This document shows positions 62,766 to 64,000 of a stretch of DNA of 64,000 nucleotides, piece after piece. The translations under genes and the position numbers were made by a program. Each line of letters opens with the position of its first letter. Positions within the stretch are counted from its first letter, which is position 1. Under the pieces are notes generated by a model that was given only the letters and a program-made list of their open reading frames with translations, had not been told where the DNA came from and made no database searches. Source of the DNA: Arcobacter vandammei (lineage in GTDB: Bacteria; Campylobacterota; Campylobacteria; Campylobacterales; Arcobacteraceae); contig NZ_JADKPZ010000012.1 of NCBI RefSeq assembly GCF_016106035.1, positions 1 through 64,000 on the forward strand. Direction: 5' to 3'.

Positions 62766-64000
62766 TTATATTAAAATTTCTCTATTTCCTCTTGCATCAA
62801 CTTCACTTAGAACTCCTGTTTGCTCTAACTGTTCAATAATACTTGCAGCTCGGTTATAACCAATTTTTAATCTTCTTTGAAGATAAGAAATAGAAGTTTT
62901 TTTATCTGTGATTATCACTTCTTTTGCATCTTCATAAAGTTCATCAATCTCTATATCATCATTTTGACTAGAACCTTTTAAAGAGGAAGAGCTTGAAGAT
63001 AGATTTTTATCTTTGATAAAATTCATATCATACTCTACTTCTCTTTGCTCTTTTAAAAATTCAACAACTTGTTCTATTTCAGTTTCTGTACTCCAAGGAG
63101 CATGAATTCTTACAATTCCAGGAGTTCCAGGAGGTGTAAATAGCATATCTCCTCGACCAAGAAGTGATTCAGCACCCATAGAATCAAGTATGATTTTTGA
63201 ATCTATTTTTTGCCCTACTTTATATGAAAGACGACTTGGAAGATTTGCTTTAATTAATCCTGTTACAACATCAACCGATGGTCTTTGAGTTGCAACTATT
63301 AGGTGAATTCCACTAGCTCTTGCCATTTGAGCAAGTCTTGCTATTGAATACTCTACATCTTTTCCACTTGTCATCATTAAATCAGCTAACTCATCAATAA
63401 CTACAACTATATAAGGCATAGTTTCATAACCCTCTTTTTTTGCCTTTTCATTATAGTTTTCAATATTTTTTGTTCTTGTTTTTGCCATAAGAGAGTATCT
63501 TCTCTCCATTTCACCAACCATATTTGCTAAAGCATTTATAGCATCAACGGCTTTTGTGATAACAGGAGTTAGAAGATGTGGAATATCATTGTACATAGAA
63601 AATTCCAGCATTTTTGGGTCAATCATCACAAGTCTTAAATTATCTGGTGAATTTTTGTATAAAAGAGATAAAATCATTGAGTTTATTCCAACTGATTTTC
63701 CACTTCCTGTTGTTCCAGCTATTAATAAATGCGGTAATTTTTTTAAATCTGTTACAAAAGGTTTTCCAACAATATCTTTTCCTAAAATCATAGTAAGAGG
63801 TGAAGCTGAATTTTGGAAAAGTTCACTATCTAACATCTCTTTTAGATAAATTGTTTGTGTATCTTCATTTGGTACTTCAATTCCTACTACATCTTTTCCT
63901 GGAATTGGAGCTTGAATTCTAATTGTTTGGGCTTTTAAAGCCATTGCTAAATCATCTTGAAGACTTAAAATCTTTGAAACTTTTACATTTGGAGCTGGTT
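62766..64000 (-). CDS. ftsK: DNA translocase FtsK, C-terminal part (cut by window edge)
   Basis: Pumps chromosomal DNA at the division septum and activates dimer resolution. The visible 411 residues continue past the window edge without a start. They hold the beta/alpha motor with Walker A (LIAGTTGSGKSVG), Walker B (YIVVVIDELADLMM), ATQRPSVDVVTGLIKANLPS and LLGRGDMLFTPPG, a variable Ser-rich linker, and the gamma winged-helix (ISYLQRRLKIGYNRAASIIE) that reads polar KOPS sites. Upstream in-frame residues (PNVKVSKILSLQDDLAMALK) show that Met at 63944 is internal, not the start. Confidence 0.93.
   Translation of the reverse strand, partial: PAPNVKVSKILSLQDDLAMALKAQTIRIQAPIPGKDVVGIEVPNEDTQTIYLKEMLDSELFQNSASPLTMILGKDIVGKPFVTDLKKLPHLLIAGTTGSGKSVGINSMILSLLYKNSPDNLRLVMIDPKMLEFSMYNDIPHLLTPVITKAVDAINALANMVGEMERRYSLMAKTRTKNIENYNEKAKKEGYETMPYIVVVIDELADLMMTSGKDVEYSIARLAQMARASGIHLIVATQRPSVDVVTGLIKANLPSRLSYKVGQKIDSKIILDSMGAESLLGRGDMLFTPPGTPGIVRIHAPWSTETEIEQVVEFLKEQREVEYDMNFIKDKNLSSSSSSLKGSSQNDDIEIDELYEDAKEVIITDKKTSISYLQRRLKIGYNRAASIIEQLEQTGVLSEVDARGNREILI

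Overview
The window is AT-rich (roughly 27% G+C by eye) chromosomal DNA of a Campylobacterota bacterium, most likely an Arcobacteraceae member (Aliarcobacter/Arcobacter type). The grounds are the dimeric all-alpha dUTPase, the futalosine menaquinone gene mqnC, many histidine kinases with an AHQWRQPL phospho-acceptor motif, an ATP-dependent pckA, and small conserved proteins typical of this phylum. Genes are tightly packed with short overlaps. No tRNA, rRNA, CRISPR array or intact insertion sequence is seen.

Region by region: 0.06-5.3 kb holds an envelope pair (coiled-coil membrane protein, M23 peptidase), a gamma carbonic anhydrase, and a minus-strand run recR - 58-aa Cys protein - PAS kinase - dUTPase. 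5.4-12.3 kb has dnaJ, small unknown genes, a DUF455 ferritin-like protein, a metallo-beta-lactamase-fold hydrolase, two tandem degenerate GGDEF proteins and tyrA. 12.4-25.3 kb is a plus-strand housekeeping series (bamA, mqnC, M16 homologue, gltX, yggT, lytic transglycosylase; then mobB, fbp, metG). 25.3-40.1 kb is the accessory part: a two-partner secretion pair (2092-aa exoprotein plus TpsB), a decayed gene framed by palindromic repeats, a MazF-type toxin-antitoxin pair, an operon of TonB-dependent receptor, YfiR-like periplasmic protein, membrane histidine kinase and OmpR-type regulator, and an S24 repressor facing a 31-codon ORF. 40.2-47 kb has pckA and a five-gene chemosensory cluster (cheY-cheA-cheR-cheD-cheB). 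47-64 kb is housekeeping (pnp, lptD, purD, a probable 6S RNA, hemD, sulP, der, hpf), another kinase/regulator pair, DUF475 and BrnQ membrane proteins, and the 3' part of ftsK, cut by the window edge.

The most notable result is regulatory. The promoters of the exoprotein gene and of the TonB-receptor operon, almost 6 kb apart, share an identical 25-bp sequence containing two TCACAC half-sites 10 bp apart. In both, it lies exactly 7 bp upstream of a TATAAT box and 42 bp from the start codon. Since the receptor operon ends with an OmpR-family regulator, I infer one circuit: receptor and YfiR-like protein sense a ligand, the kinase/regulator pair relays it, and the regulator switches on its own operon and the secreted exoprotein.

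Other items worth attention are an exact 189-bp repeat inside the exoprotein gene, repeated FGFF-acidic motifs in the CheA linker, an HTH domain fused to dUTPase, a GGDEF protein with lost active site but kept RxxD inhibitory site, three likely leaderless genes (recR, mobB, a PAS kinase), and the probable 6S RNA beside purD.
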